The notes under the pieces: model-generated
What the model was told of the DNA's origin: nothing
What the model saw: the letters and a program-made list of their open reading frames with translations, nothing else
Database searches by the model: none
Origin: Chersky-299 sp963749535
GTDB lineage: Bacteria; Actinomycetota; Thermoleophilia; RBG-16-64-13
DNA length: 64,000 bases
Assembly: GCA_963749535.1 (NCBI GenBank)
Contig: CAVVNF010000021.1
Span: 25,432-89,431, forward strand
Direction: 5' to 3'
Translations under genes and position numbers: made by a program
Shown here: one piece after another, positions 43,806 through 51,747 of the stretch
Position numbering within the stretch: position 1 is the stretch's first letter
How the letters are laid out: the number at the start of each line of letters is the position of its first letter

Positions 43806-44228
43806 GTGGATGTGCTCGTGGAAAGAGAGGACGTCTGGGCGGCAAGTGTCGATGACAAGCCTGGGGCATTGGCGGCCACGTTGTCAGCGCTCACCGGCGC
43901 CGGCGCTGACCTCGACTTCATCATCGTTCGCCACGCGCCGGAGAAGCCCGGCACGGGAGTCGTATTCGTGACCCCGCTGCGCGGCGACCGGGAAGTGCGA
44001 GCCGCGGCGACGGTCGGGTTTGCGGTCACGTCTAGGCTGCACTCGGTTCGCGTTGAGGGACCCAATGAACCGGGTGTCGTAGCGACACTGTCGAAGGTAA
44101 TCGCGGATGCGGGGATCAACATGAGCGGCCTTTCGGCTGCCGTGCTCGGGCCGAGGTTCGTTGCGCACATCGGAGTGGGCTCGGCGGAGGATGAGGAGGC
44201 GGTTGTCAAGCTGCTGTCGGAACTGTAG
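43806..44228 (+). CDS. tandem ACT-domain protein
   Basis: A 140-residue protein. I choose GTG 43806 because AAGGAG ends five bases upstream. Two ACT units are seen: AASVDDKPGALAATLSALTG with GADLDFIIVR (1-75), and SVRVEGPNEPGVVATLSKVI with DAGINMSGLSAAV (78-140), each with the ligand-binding Gly-x-Leu/Val turn. Stand-alone ACT proteins bind amino acids and act as sensors. It is divergent from the nitrilase gene and could report on an amino acid linked to it. Confidence 0.75.
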   Translation: MDVLVEREDVWAASVDDKPGALAATLSALTGAGADLDFIIVRHAPEKPGTGVVFVTPLRGDREVRAAATVGFAVTSRLHSVRVEGPNEPGVVATLSKVIADAGINMSGLSAAVLGPRFVAHIGVGSAEDEEAVVKLLSEL

Positions 44229-44362
44229 TCGACCTCAGTCGGTGGACGGGGAGTGCACGGAGGTCTGACACTTGCGCGGAAGGAAATGGGTGCTGGGTCC
44301 AGCCTGGCGCGCTGGCCAACCGAACATCGGGTAAGAAAGCCAGAACCCGCAGGCCCGCCGAT

Positions 44363-45370
44363 TCAGGCTGAGTCAAGGCGGTGCAGTCCGGCGTCGCGCG
44401 CCATGTGCACGGCTGCCCGATACTCCGTCGGGCGTAATGGGCGGTCGATCTCCGGATGTCTCCAGGCCTCGTGTAGCGGCCGGTACTGGCCCATGATGTT
44501 CACGTAGGTATCGAGCGAGAGCTGCTGGGCTATGAAGTGGGCGACGACGTCGGTGCCAGCGAGCCCGGCGGGTAGAACCAGATGGCGGACGAGTAGGCCT
44601 CGGCGCGCTATCCCGCGTTCGTCCAGGGTGAGGTCACCCACCTGGCGATGCATCTCGAGCAGCGCTTCGCGATTGCGGGAGGCGTAGTCGGGCACCCCAG
44701 ACAGCTTGCGGCCCACCTGATCGTCGCCGTACTTCATGTCCGGCATGTAGATATCGACGATACCGTCCAGCAGTCGTAGGGAATCCACGGCGTCATATCC
44801 GCCGGTGTTGTAGACGAGGGGCAATCGCAGACCGTCCCCGGCGGCGATAGCAAGCGCCGCGAGAATCTGGGGAATCACATGGCTCGGCGACACCAGATTG
44901 ATGTTCTCGCAGCCCGCCTCCTGAAGCTCGAGCATGCTCCGCGCCAGTTCGGCGGCTTCCATCTCGAAACCGCGGTCGAGATGGCTGATGTCGAAGTTCT
45001 GGCAGAAGAGGCAGGCCAGATTACACCCAGAAAAGAAGATGGTCCCCGACCCGCCTCTCCCGACTAGAGGCCTTTCTTCACCGAAGTGGGGTCCGGCGCC
45101 GGCCACCTTCGCCAGCTTCCCGATACGGCATCGTCCCCGCTCTCCCGCCAGACGATCGACCCGACAGGCGCGAGGGCACAGGGAACACCGGCCGAGCGAA
45201 GCCCCTGCCTCCAGTGCTCGGCGGTGCAGCTCGCCTGAGCCGTGCAATCCCAGGTAGGCGGGCTGGGTACCGGGCGCGGAAGGCGAGGTCAGGTCGCCCA
45301 TTTCTCGTCGGCCTATTCCGTCGGCCTCTTGTCGACGTTCTTCGGGAATTCTGATCTCATCTTTTCGCAT
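44363..45370 (-). CDS. radical SAM protein, PflX-like (COG1313 type)
   Basis: A 335-residue iron-sulfur enzyme. The radical SAM cluster motif is FFSGCNLACLFCQNFDISH (C-x3-C-x2-C), preceded by an extra Cys-rich segment LGRCSLCPRACRVDRLAGER and CRIGKLAKV. Downstream segments GCENINLVSPSHVIPQILAA, VYNTGGYDAVDSLRLLDGIV, DIYMPDMKYGDDQVGRKLSG and VRHLVLPAGLAGTDVV match pyruvate-formate-lyase-activating-enzyme-like proteins of the PflX group, whose substrate is not known. Internal ATG starts exist about 25 codons in. It stands alone. Confidence 0.83.
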   Translation of the reverse strand: MRKDEIRIPEERRQEADGIGRREMGDLTSPSAPGTQPAYLGLHGSGELHRRALEAGASLGRCSLCPRACRVDRLAGERGRCRIGKLAKVAGAGPHFGEERPLVGRGGSGTIFFSGCNLACLFCQNFDISHLDRGFEMEAAELARSMLELQEAGCENINLVSPSHVIPQILAALAIAAGDGLRLPLVYNTGGYDAVDSLRLLDGIVDIYMPDMKYGDDQVGRKLSGVPDYASRNREALLEMHRQVGDLTLDERGIARRGLLVRHLVLPAGLAGTDVVAHFIAQQLSLDTYVNIMGQYRPLHEAWRHPEIDRPLRPTEYRAAVHMARDAGLHRLDSA

Positions 45371-45511
45371 CCGTCCGAGACTGGACTATGCCCACGACAC
45401 CTGCGCCATGCCTCTGCCGGAGGAACCCATGAGATCGCCGGCCCGCCCGTCGCTCGCCGTGCCAAGGCTTGGCGTTACTGTCCCTTGAGAGTTAGCCCGA
45501 CGAGCCGGCCC

Positions 45512-45796
45512 TTACGCGCCCACAGCTTCGACTTCTTCAAGGACCGTCGCCTTGGAAGGGCCGATCATGCCGGCCCATTCAAGAGCTTCTCCTTGTTCGA
45601 AAGAAGCCGCGAAGCCTCGCGCCTTCTCCACGTCATCCCACTCAAATAGGGCCATGTACTCATGGGGATTATCGACCGAGCACAAGAGGCGCCCACCTTT
45701 GCAGCCGTGTAGCCGACGCCGTCTGCCATCGTCGTCGAAGAGGGGCTTGAACCTTGCGTAGTCTGACACGGTGTGCTGGACCAGCACGTACGGCAT
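45512..45796 (-). CDS. 94-residue dimeric alpha/beta-barrel-like protein (paralogue 2)
   Basis: ATG 45796 after GAAAGGAGC gives MPYVLVQHTVSDYARFKPLF, LLCSVDNPHEYMALFEWDDV and GMIGPSKATVLEEVEAVGA. It has exactly the same length and the same start as the protein at 38218. This group resembles cyclase/monooxygenase-like ferredoxin-fold barrels. The function is unknown. Confidence 0.6.
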   Translation of the reverse strand: MPYVLVQHTVSDYARFKPLFDDDGRRRRLHGCKGGRLLCSVDNPHEYMALFEWDDVEKARGFAASFEQGEALEWAGMIGPSKATVLEEVEAVGA

Positions 45797-46134
45797 GATC
45801 GAGCTCCTTTCGCGGGTCACGGACAACCAGGGCCATCCACCTCCACTATAGCCCGCCACGTGTGAACTCGACCAGCAGCCCAGGGTCATCGGTTACCGCA
45901 GCACCCCGGCAAGCGGAGTGTACACGGGGTGTACAGGATGCCTGGTCACCTTGGGGGTGAGATGTCTTGCGGGCAGCGTCAAGTCCCACTACCCACTTTT
46001 TACTCTGGCTCCACCACGGTTTGAGGCCCCGCGGCCCGGGTACCACACAAGTATCCGCCCCGCCCCCAAGGACAGACGGTTTCTCCTATCCCGCCAGAAG
46101 ACACAACTCGGCAATGGCACGGCAGGAGGCCATC

Positions 46135-46407
46135 ATGTTGTTCGTAAGCGTTGGAAAGGCACGGCCGGGGGACGCCCGCCCGGTCATCGCCCGTCGAGTC
46201 AAGTGGAACTACCCCGCAGGAATGAAGGTCATCGCCGAATACTGGGTCCAGCACCCGGATATGACCGTGGTGTCGGTTATCGAAACAGACAGCATCGCGC
46301 CGATCTTGGCGACGAATACGGAATGGAGTGACGCGTTCAGCTGGACCGTTGCTCCGGCCATCACTGCCGAGGACGGGATAGCGATGTTCAAGAGCATGGC
46401 CCCGTAG
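46135..46407 (+). CDS. small DUF3303-like protein
   Basis: A 90-residue protein from ATG 46135, five bases after GGAGG; the frame upstream of this is Arg/Pro-rich and not coding-like. It has VIARRVKWNYPAGMKVIAEY, WVQHPDMTVVSVIETDSIAP and a C-terminal SWTVAPAITAEDGIAMFKSM. The size and the central VIE/W pattern match DUF3303, another small ferredoxin-fold family. No operon partner. Confidence 0.55.
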   Translation: MLFVSVGKARPGDARPVIARRVKWNYPAGMKVIAEYWVQHPDMTVVSVIETDSIAPILATNTEWSDAFSWTVAPAITAEDGIAMFKSMAP

Positions 46408-46715
46408 GCGCGGTCTCGACCTCATTCGTTGGCTGCCATCACCCCGGGGGGCGGGGCGATCAGGGCATCACTCACACATTCGACACGACCGGTGCGGTCA
46501 CGTCGGCGAGCGTCGCCTTCTCAGTAACAGCTCTCTGCTAACTGTCAAGTCCCACCACGGCCCGTTACCTCTTGGCTCCTGTACCTTCTTGGCAGTAGAC
46601 CCCCGTGAGTGAGCGGAGGGCGGACGAACCCAGTGCAAGCAACGCGGTAAAGTTAGGACTGAAGGCAGGACGTCCGGAATCTTACGGTTGAGGAGCGACT
46701 CGAAGGGAGATGCAC
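46408..46715. other. intergenic, nothing recognised
   Basis: No coding-like frame or clear hairpin. The 12-mer GTCAAGTCCCAC occurs here (46544) and before the DUF3303-like gene (45978), but two copies of that length are weak evidence. Confidence 0.3.
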
Positions 46716-47099
46716 ATGCACGAGATCATTCAGCCCGAGGGACTCTGGGACCCGCGCCCGCGGTATGCCCAGGTGCTGAGATCGGGCAAGCATGCCTGGA
46801 TCGCCGGCCAAGTCTCCGTCGATGAGAATGGGGACACGGTTGGAGAGGGTGATATCGAAGCGCAGACCCGCCAAGTGTTCCAAAACCTCAGCAGAGCCTT
46901 GGCATCGATCGGCGGGGGATTCGATGACGTTGTGAAGCTGCACGTCTACTCCACCGAGATTGATGCCCACTACTCGACGATCGCCGCTTTTAGGAGCACG
47001 CACTTCTCCGCGCCCGTGCCCAGCACTACTCTCCAGGTCTCGAGGCTCGTGAAACCGGAGTGGCTCCTTGAGATTGAGGCCGAGGTGCTCCTGCCGTAG
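46716..47099 (+). CDS. RidA/YjgF-family protein (copy 1)
   Basis: A 127-residue protein. ATG 46716 is preferred to 46710 because AGGGAG ends six bases before it. Family landmarks: YAQVLRSGKHAWIAGQVSVD, TRQVFQNLSRALASIGGGFD, DVVKLHVYSTEIDAHYSTIA and the end VSRLVKPEWLLEIEAEVLLP, where the canonical catalytic Arg of RidA is not seen at the usual position (VSRLVKPEWLLEIEA), so it is more likely one of the Rid subfamilies (Rid4-7) than an imine deaminase. Convergent with the CoA-transferase gene. Confidence 0.8.
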   Translation: MHEIIQPEGLWDPRPRYAQVLRSGKHAWIAGQVSVDENGDTVGEGDIEAQTRQVFQNLSRALASIGGGFDDVVKLHVYSTEIDAHYSTIAAFRSTHFSAPVPSTTLQVSRLVKPEWLLEIEAEVLLP

Positions 47100-47144
47100 C
47101 CATCGCGGAGCCTGGGCCCGTCGCACGAGCACTTCGGAGGCTTT

Positions 47145-48485
47145 CTACCTCTTGCAGCTTCGCCGCCAGACCTTCATCTTCTCGGCTTCGCGAACGAGCT
47201 CATCGCGAAAACGCGGATGCGCGATGTTTATCACGCGTTCGGCGCGCTCCCAGGTCGAGCGGCCGATCAAATTCGCGATTCCATATTCCGTGACGAGGTA
47301 AGGCGTCTGCGAACGTGGATCGGTGACGGCGCTCCCGGCTGCGAGTGTCGGTACGATGCGCGACCGGACTTCGCCGGTCTTCCTGTCGGTGTACGTCGAC
47401 AACATACAGAGGAACGCCTTGCCGCCCCGCGACAGGTACGCGCCGGTGCAGAAATCGAGCTGCCCGCCGGTACCGCTGATCTGGCGCAAGCCCGACGTTT
47501 CGGAGTTCACTTGACCGAACAGATCCACCTCGACGCAGTTGTTGATGGCGACGAGATTGTCGTTTGCCGCGATGATGCTCGGGTCGTTGGTGTAGTCGAC
47601 CGGGTAGGAAGCGAGACCGGGGTTGCGGTCCGCCCAGTCGTAGAGTGCCTTGGTGCCCACGGAGAACGTGAACACGCCTTTGCCCCGATCGATGTTCTTG
47701 GAGCGGTTAGTCAGCTTGCCCACGAGGAAGAGATCCAGATAGGCGTCGACGAGCATCTCTGTGTGCATGCCCAGATTCTTCAAGTCCGATTCGCAGATCA
47801 GGCGGCCGATGGCATCCGGCATACCGCCGATGCCGAACTGGATGGTGGAGCCGTCCTTGATCTGCTCGACGATGAGGTGTGCGACGGCCTTGTCGACTTC
47901 GGTCGGCATGGGTCGCGGAAACTCGGGAAGATCGAGGTTATCGCCCTCCACCACGAAATCGACTTCCGAGATGTGCACGCTCTCCTCTCGGCCGCCCAAC
48001 ACGGTCGGAAGCATCTCGTTCACCTCGACGATGACGGTCTTCGCCTTTTCGATCATGGCGCGGGTTGCCGAGTTATGGAGCGAGAAGTTGAAGTACCCAT
48101 GCCTGTCCATCGGCGTCACGGCGACCATGGCGACGTCGATGTCGAGCGTAGCGCGATAATGGAGCGGCTCGTTGCGATACAAGAGCGGGTTGTAGAAGAT
48201 CGAGCCCTCGTCGTAGAGACGGCGCTCGAGGCCGCTGAAGTGCCAGCTCGTATACGTGAACGATTCGTTCTTGGGATCTGCCCTTACGACCTCGAGCGGG
48301 CGGAGTGCCAGCATGCCGCGGATCTTGACGTCGTGGAGCTCTCCCTTGCGAGCCGCGAGCGCGCGATCGAGCGCCGGCGGGATGCCGTGGCCCATGGTGT
48401 ACTCCACCCAGTCTCCGGAGCAAATCGCCTGGACCGCCTCGTCCGGGGTTCTCCTTTTGCGCTTGTACTCATCGATTACGTTCAC
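47145..48485 (-). CDS. acetyl-CoA hydrolase/4-hydroxybutyrate CoA-transferase family protein
   Basis: A 446-residue type I CoA-transferase. N-terminal part has VQAICSGDWVEYTMGHGIPP and AMVAVTPMDRHGYFNFSLHN; the second half has TIQFGIGGMPDAIGRLICES, the DPSIIAANDNLVAINNCVEV segment, GQVNSETSGLRQISGTGGQL and DFCTGAYLSRGGKAFLCMLS, ending TPYLVTEYGIANLIGRSTWE. These match enzymes moving CoA between carboxylic acids such as acetate, butyrate or 4-hydroxybutyrate. It ends nine bases before the ferredoxin-oxidoreductase operon begins its own stop (48494), so it is downstream in the same transcript direction and may be the fifth gene of that operon. Confidence 0.85.
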   Translation of the reverse strand: MNVIDEYKRKRRTPDEAVQAICSGDWVEYTMGHGIPPALDRALAARKGELHDVKIRGMLALRPLEVVRADPKNESFTYTSWHFSGLERRLYDEGSIFYNPLLYRNEPLHYRATLDIDVAMVAVTPMDRHGYFNFSLHNSATRAMIEKAKTVIVEVNEMLPTVLGGREESVHISEVDFVVEGDNLDLPEFPRPMPTEVDKAVAHLIVEQIKDGSTIQFGIGGMPDAIGRLICESDLKNLGMHTEMLVDAYLDLFLVGKLTNRSKNIDRGKGVFTFSVGTKALYDWADRNPGLASYPVDYTNDPSIIAANDNLVAINNCVEVDLFGQVNSETSGLRQISGTGGQLDFCTGAYLSRGGKAFLCMLSTYTDRKTGEVRSRIVPTLAAGSAVTDPRSQTPYLVTEYGIANLIGRSTWERAERVINIAHPRFRDELVREAEKMKVWRRSCKR

Positions 48486-48493
48486 GACAAGAG

Positions 48494-49396
48494 CTATTCA
48501 TTCCTCTGGTAGTAGGCGCGCCATTTGGCGTCGACCCGAGCCTGGATATCGGCAATTTGCTCGTCCGTGAGCTGCCTGAACCGCGACTGGGGTCTCAGGT
48601 ATTCGCGAACCGGGACAAGCTTCCGTTTTTCCACCAGCTTCTGCGAGGCCCCGGTGAGTTTGAACGCGCCGCGCTCGACCTCGTACAGATCGAAGTATCC
48701 GCTCTCTACCGCCAGCCGGCCGAGCTTGACGGTGTAGCGTGGTTCGAAACCCCACCCCGGGGGACAGGGGATTTGGATGTGGATGTACTTGGTCCCCCGG
48801 AGGGTGAGAGCCTTCTTGATCTTGTCGTAGAGGTCGAGCGGATAGGCCGCGGAGGCGGTGGCCACGTAGTCGATGCCGTGGGCGGCCATGATGGCGGGCA
48901 CATCCTTCTTCTGTTGCAACTTGCCCTTGATGGGCGTGTTGGCGGTGATGGCGCCTTGAGGTGTGGTACCCGAGCGTTGCGAGCCGGTGTTCATGTAGCC
49001 CTCGTTGTCGTAGCAAATGAACAGGAAGTCGTCCCCACGCTCGGCCGCTCCCGACAGCGCCTGGATGCCGATGTCGCTCGTGCCGCCGTCGCCAGCCCAG
49101 GCCACCACATTGATGTGCTCCTTGCCCTTTGCTTTGAGGGCTTCCCGTACACCGGTGGCCGCCGCCGCGGTGGAGGCGAAGGTCACGTTCAGACAGGGCA
49201 GCTTGGTGGAGGCGACGGGGAAGAGTCCTTGCAGCACGGTCAGGCAGCTAGGCGGAACCACGAGGATGGTGTCCGGCCCCAAAGCCTTGAGCCCGATACG
49301 ATAGGCGATGCTCAGGCCACAGCCAGTGCAGGCCCGGTTGCCCGGGTGGACTAGTTCTTCCTTGGGCAGTGTGAGTATGGTGGTCTTGGTGCTCAT
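48494..49396 (-). CDS. porB: 2-oxoacid:ferredoxin oxidoreductase, beta subunit
   Basis: A 300-residue thiamine-diphosphate subunit. It starts with the [4Fe-4S] segment GNRACTGCGLSIAYRIGLKA and VPPSCLTVLQGLFP; the ThDP motif is VAWAGDGGTSDIGIQALSGA ending in CYDNEGYMNTGSQRSGTTPQ (GDG...N motif). A C-terminal Cys-containing IPCPPGWGFEPRYTVKLGRL follows. The oxoacid (pyruvate, 2-ketoisovalerate or other) cannot be fixed from sequence; the four-gene C-D-A-B order is that of POR/VOR. It supplies reduced ferredoxin or, in reverse, fixes CO2 into acetyl-CoA. Confidence 0.88.
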   Translation of the reverse strand: MSTKTTILTLPKEELVHPGNRACTGCGLSIAYRIGLKALGPDTILVVPPSCLTVLQGLFPVASTKLPCLNVTFASTAAAATGVREALKAKGKEHINVVAWAGDGGTSDIGIQALSGAAERGDDFLFICYDNEGYMNTGSQRSGTTPQGAITANTPIKGKLQQKKDVPAIMAAHGIDYVATASAAYPLDLYDKIKKALTLRGTKYIHIQIPCPPGWGFEPRYTVKLGRLAVESGYFDLYEVERGAFKLTGASQKLVEKRKLVPVREYLRPQSRFRQLTDEQIADIQARVDAKWRAYYQRNE

Positions 49397-49406
49397 GCCA
49401 GCCGTA

Positions 49407-50603
49407 CTATAACTTGATCCCGATCCAACCGGGACCTTCTTCGAGCGTACCGGTGATGACGGCACGCAGATTGGTGGTGAGATCGGCAGTCCTGATGTCG
49501 CGACCTCCGATGCCGGCGATCATGCCCTTCACGAAGGGGCGGCTCCCGTTCTGGGAATGCTCGTACAAGGCGGCCTTGAGATCGGAGCAGAGCGCGCCCT
49601 CGTAGCCGTATGACAAGGCCTTCTCGATGACGATCACACCGCGGGCATGCTGCAGGGCTTCGGCAATAGCCTGATCGGGGAAGGGCCGGTAGAGCCTGAT
49701 TCCGAGCACGCCCACATTGTGCCCCTCGTTCCGTAGGACATCGATGACATCGTGCAGTTGATAGGTAAGAGAACCGAGTCCCACTACGACGTACTCGGCG
49801 TCGTCGCAGCGATAAGGCTCCACCAGGGGATTCCCGCCCCGGCCGAAGATCTCCTCGTACGTCTCGTCGGTCTGCTCGACCACATTGATCGCGTTCCTCA
49901 TATCTTCCTGGAGCAGGTAACGGATCTCCATGTAGCCGTGGGCCGTCTCGCCCATGACGTCCATGCGGACATCAGGCAAGGTGACGGTGTTGAGATTGGC
50001 CGGGTCTGCCGGGTCGAGAGCGTAGTCCGGTTGGAACGGCTTGAGGAAGCGCGCCACCTTCTCCTCTTCGGGGACCTCGAACGGCATGTACGTGTGCGAG
50101 AGGAGGTATCCGTCGTAGCAGACCATGACCGGGATGCTTGTGGCCTCAGCGATGGAGAAAGCCTTGAGCACATCGTCGATGATCTGCTGGTGATCACAGG
50201 CGTAGATCTGGATCCAGCCGGTATCACGCTGGGAGATGGAATCCTGATGGTCGTTCCAGATACACCAGGGAGCTCCCACGGCCCGGTTGACCACGCACAT
50301 GACGAGGGGCAGCCGCGCACCCGCCGCCCAATGGATCTGCTCGTGCATGTAGAGGAGCCCGTTGGCGCTGGTGGCCGTGAATGCTCGTGCGCCGGTGGAG
50401 CTGGCGGCGATACATGCAGCAAGGGCAGAGTGTTCGCTTTCCACCGGGACATACTGAGCCTTCATCTCTCCGGACTCGATGAACTGCGAGAGCTTCTCCG
50501 TCAGCGGGGTCTGCGGGGTGATGGGATACGCCGCGATCACCTGCGCTCCGGCCAGCTTGACCCCAATGGCCGCCGCGACGTTGCCGTCTTCGATCATGTA
50601 CAT
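49407..50603 (-). CDS. porA: 2-oxoacid:ferredoxin oxidoreductase, alpha subunit
   Basis: A 398-residue subunit with EDGNVAAAIGVKLAGAQVIA, AYPITPQTPLTEKLSQFIES and VPVESEHSALAACIAASSTG, the substrate- and CoA-side motifs of POR alpha, then ANGLLYMHEQIHWAAGARLP and the C-terminal domain EYVVVGLGSLTYQLHDVIDV, RLYRPFPDQAIAEALQHARG. Its start overlaps the end of porD by ten bases. Confidence 0.9.
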   Translation of the reverse strand: MYMIEDGNVAAAIGVKLAGAQVIAAYPITPQTPLTEKLSQFIESGEMKAQYVPVESEHSALAACIAASSTGARAFTATSANGLLYMHEQIHWAAGARLPLVMCVVNRAVGAPWCIWNDHQDSISQRDTGWIQIYACDHQQIIDDVLKAFSIAEATSIPVMVCYDGYLLSHTYMPFEVPEEEKVARFLKPFQPDYALDPADPANLNTVTLPDVRMDVMGETAHGYMEIRYLLQEDMRNAINVVEQTDETYEEIFGRGGNPLVEPYRCDDAEYVVVGLGSLTYQLHDVIDVLRNEGHNVGVLGIRLYRPFPDQAIAEALQHARGVIVIEKALSYGYEGALCSDLKAALYEHSQNGSRPFVKGMIAGIGGRDIRTADLTTNLRAVITGTLEEGPGWIGIKL

Positions 50604-50944
50604 GGCCGCGGCCCCTCAGATGAGCACGCTTGCGGATCCTCGTCGTCCGAGTGCCACCCGTCCTCATCCACCATCGTGATGGCCTTGGTAGGGCACTCCT
50701 CGGCGCAGATCGCGCAGCCCTTGCAGTACTCGTAGTCGATGGCGGGTGGGACCGTGCGCGAGATCACGCACTCAGGGCAATACAGCCAGCAGACGAAGCA
50801 GACTTCAGCCCCGCGCCGGGCGGGAGTGCACAGCTCGGTGTTGATGACCGGACGCTGAACGCGCCAGGAGCCGGTCTTGCCGCCGTCCCCCGGTCCGGAC
50901 AAGCTGTGCGATGTCTTATAGCGATACCCTCTGGTGCCCATCAA
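50594..50944 (-). CDS. porD: 2-oxoacid:ferredoxin oxidoreductase, delta (ferredoxin) subunit
   Basis: A 116-residue 2[4Fe-4S] ferredoxin: CFVCWLYCPECV and YCKGCAICAEECPTKAITMV. The N-terminus (GTRGYRYKTSHSLSGPGDGG, SWRVQRPVINTELC) is as in PorD. The ATG overlaps the porC stop (ATGA). Confidence 0.88.
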   Translation of the reverse strand: MMGTRGYRYKTSHSLSGPGDGGKTGSWRVQRPVINTELCTPARRGAEVCFVCWLYCPECVISRTVPPAIDYEYCKGCAICAEECPTKAITMVDEDGWHSDDEDPQACSSEGPRPCT

Positions 50945-51492
50945 GCATCTCCCAGGATGGTGTTCTCATAGGCGAGCCGTGCCGCGCGAGCGTTGGCCTC
51001 CGGCTTCTTCGCCTTGAACTCGGCCTCGATCCCGGCCAGGACCAGATCGAAAGGGACGATGTCGGTGGCTCGGCACAGAACCCCGATAATACCCGCGTTC
51101 ACCCTGCCCTGTGGTAGCCCCGCCTCCACGGAGAGGGCGGTGACGTCGGCAACGGCCAGCGGCCTGCCGCCGAAGTCATGGGCGGAAGGGAGCTTGGGCG
51201 TGTTGAGGACGATGAGCCCGTCCACCTTGAGCCCTTTGGTAACGTCCACCTCCGTTAGCAAAAGATGGTCGAGAACCACCACGATATCCGGCGTCTCGAT
51301 GGGGGAGATATCGTAGATCTTCTCCTTTGCCATCTTCAGCGAGGTGAAGATCGGGGCACCGCGTCGTTCGGTACCAAAGGTCGGGGCCATGACCACCCCG
51401 GCATATCCGGACTGGAAGGCGGCTGAGGCGAATATCTTCGCCGCGGTGATAGCACCCTGCCCGCCCCTGCCGTGCCAACGTATTTCGATCAT
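50941..51492 (-). CDS. porC: 2-oxoacid:ferredoxin oxidoreductase, gamma subunit
   Basis: A 183-residue subunit with IEIRWHGRGGQGAITAAKIF (CoA-binding GRGGQG), APTFGTERRGAPIFTSLKMA and NAGIIGVLCRATDIVPFDLV. I start at ATG 51492; the 13 codons upstream are not family-like. It is the first gene of the porCDAB cluster. Confidence 0.9.
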   Translation of the reverse strand: MIEIRWHGRGGQGAITAAKIFASAAFQSGYAGVVMAPTFGTERRGAPIFTSLKMAKEKIYDISPIETPDIVVVLDHLLLTEVDVTKGLKVDGLIVLNTPKLPSAHDFGGRPLAVADVTALSVEAGLPQGRVNAGIIGVLCRATDIVPFDLVLAGIEAEFKAKKPEANARAARLAYENTILGDA

Positions 51493-51747
51493 GCGGTTCT
51501 TCCTACCGTTTTGCGAGTGTGTACAGCGCAAGAGATTCTACTTGGTCTGCGGCATCTCCGGGAGCTATCCAGCAGGTTGGTGACGCTCACGGGCAAAAGC
51601 CTCCAGATACTTGACTCGCAGCGACTCCCGGTCGGTCTTCTGGACCTCGACTAGGAATCCTGAGACGGCCAGGCCGACTGTGCCCTTGGACGTGGTGTTC
51701 CCCGGGAGTGAGATAGGCGTCGGGGCAGCCGCGTCCGATCCGCCTAG

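Noticed and set aside
45978..46555. Repeat of GTCAAGTCCCAC
   Set aside because: Only two copies of 12 bases; this can arise by chance and no flanking structure supports an element.
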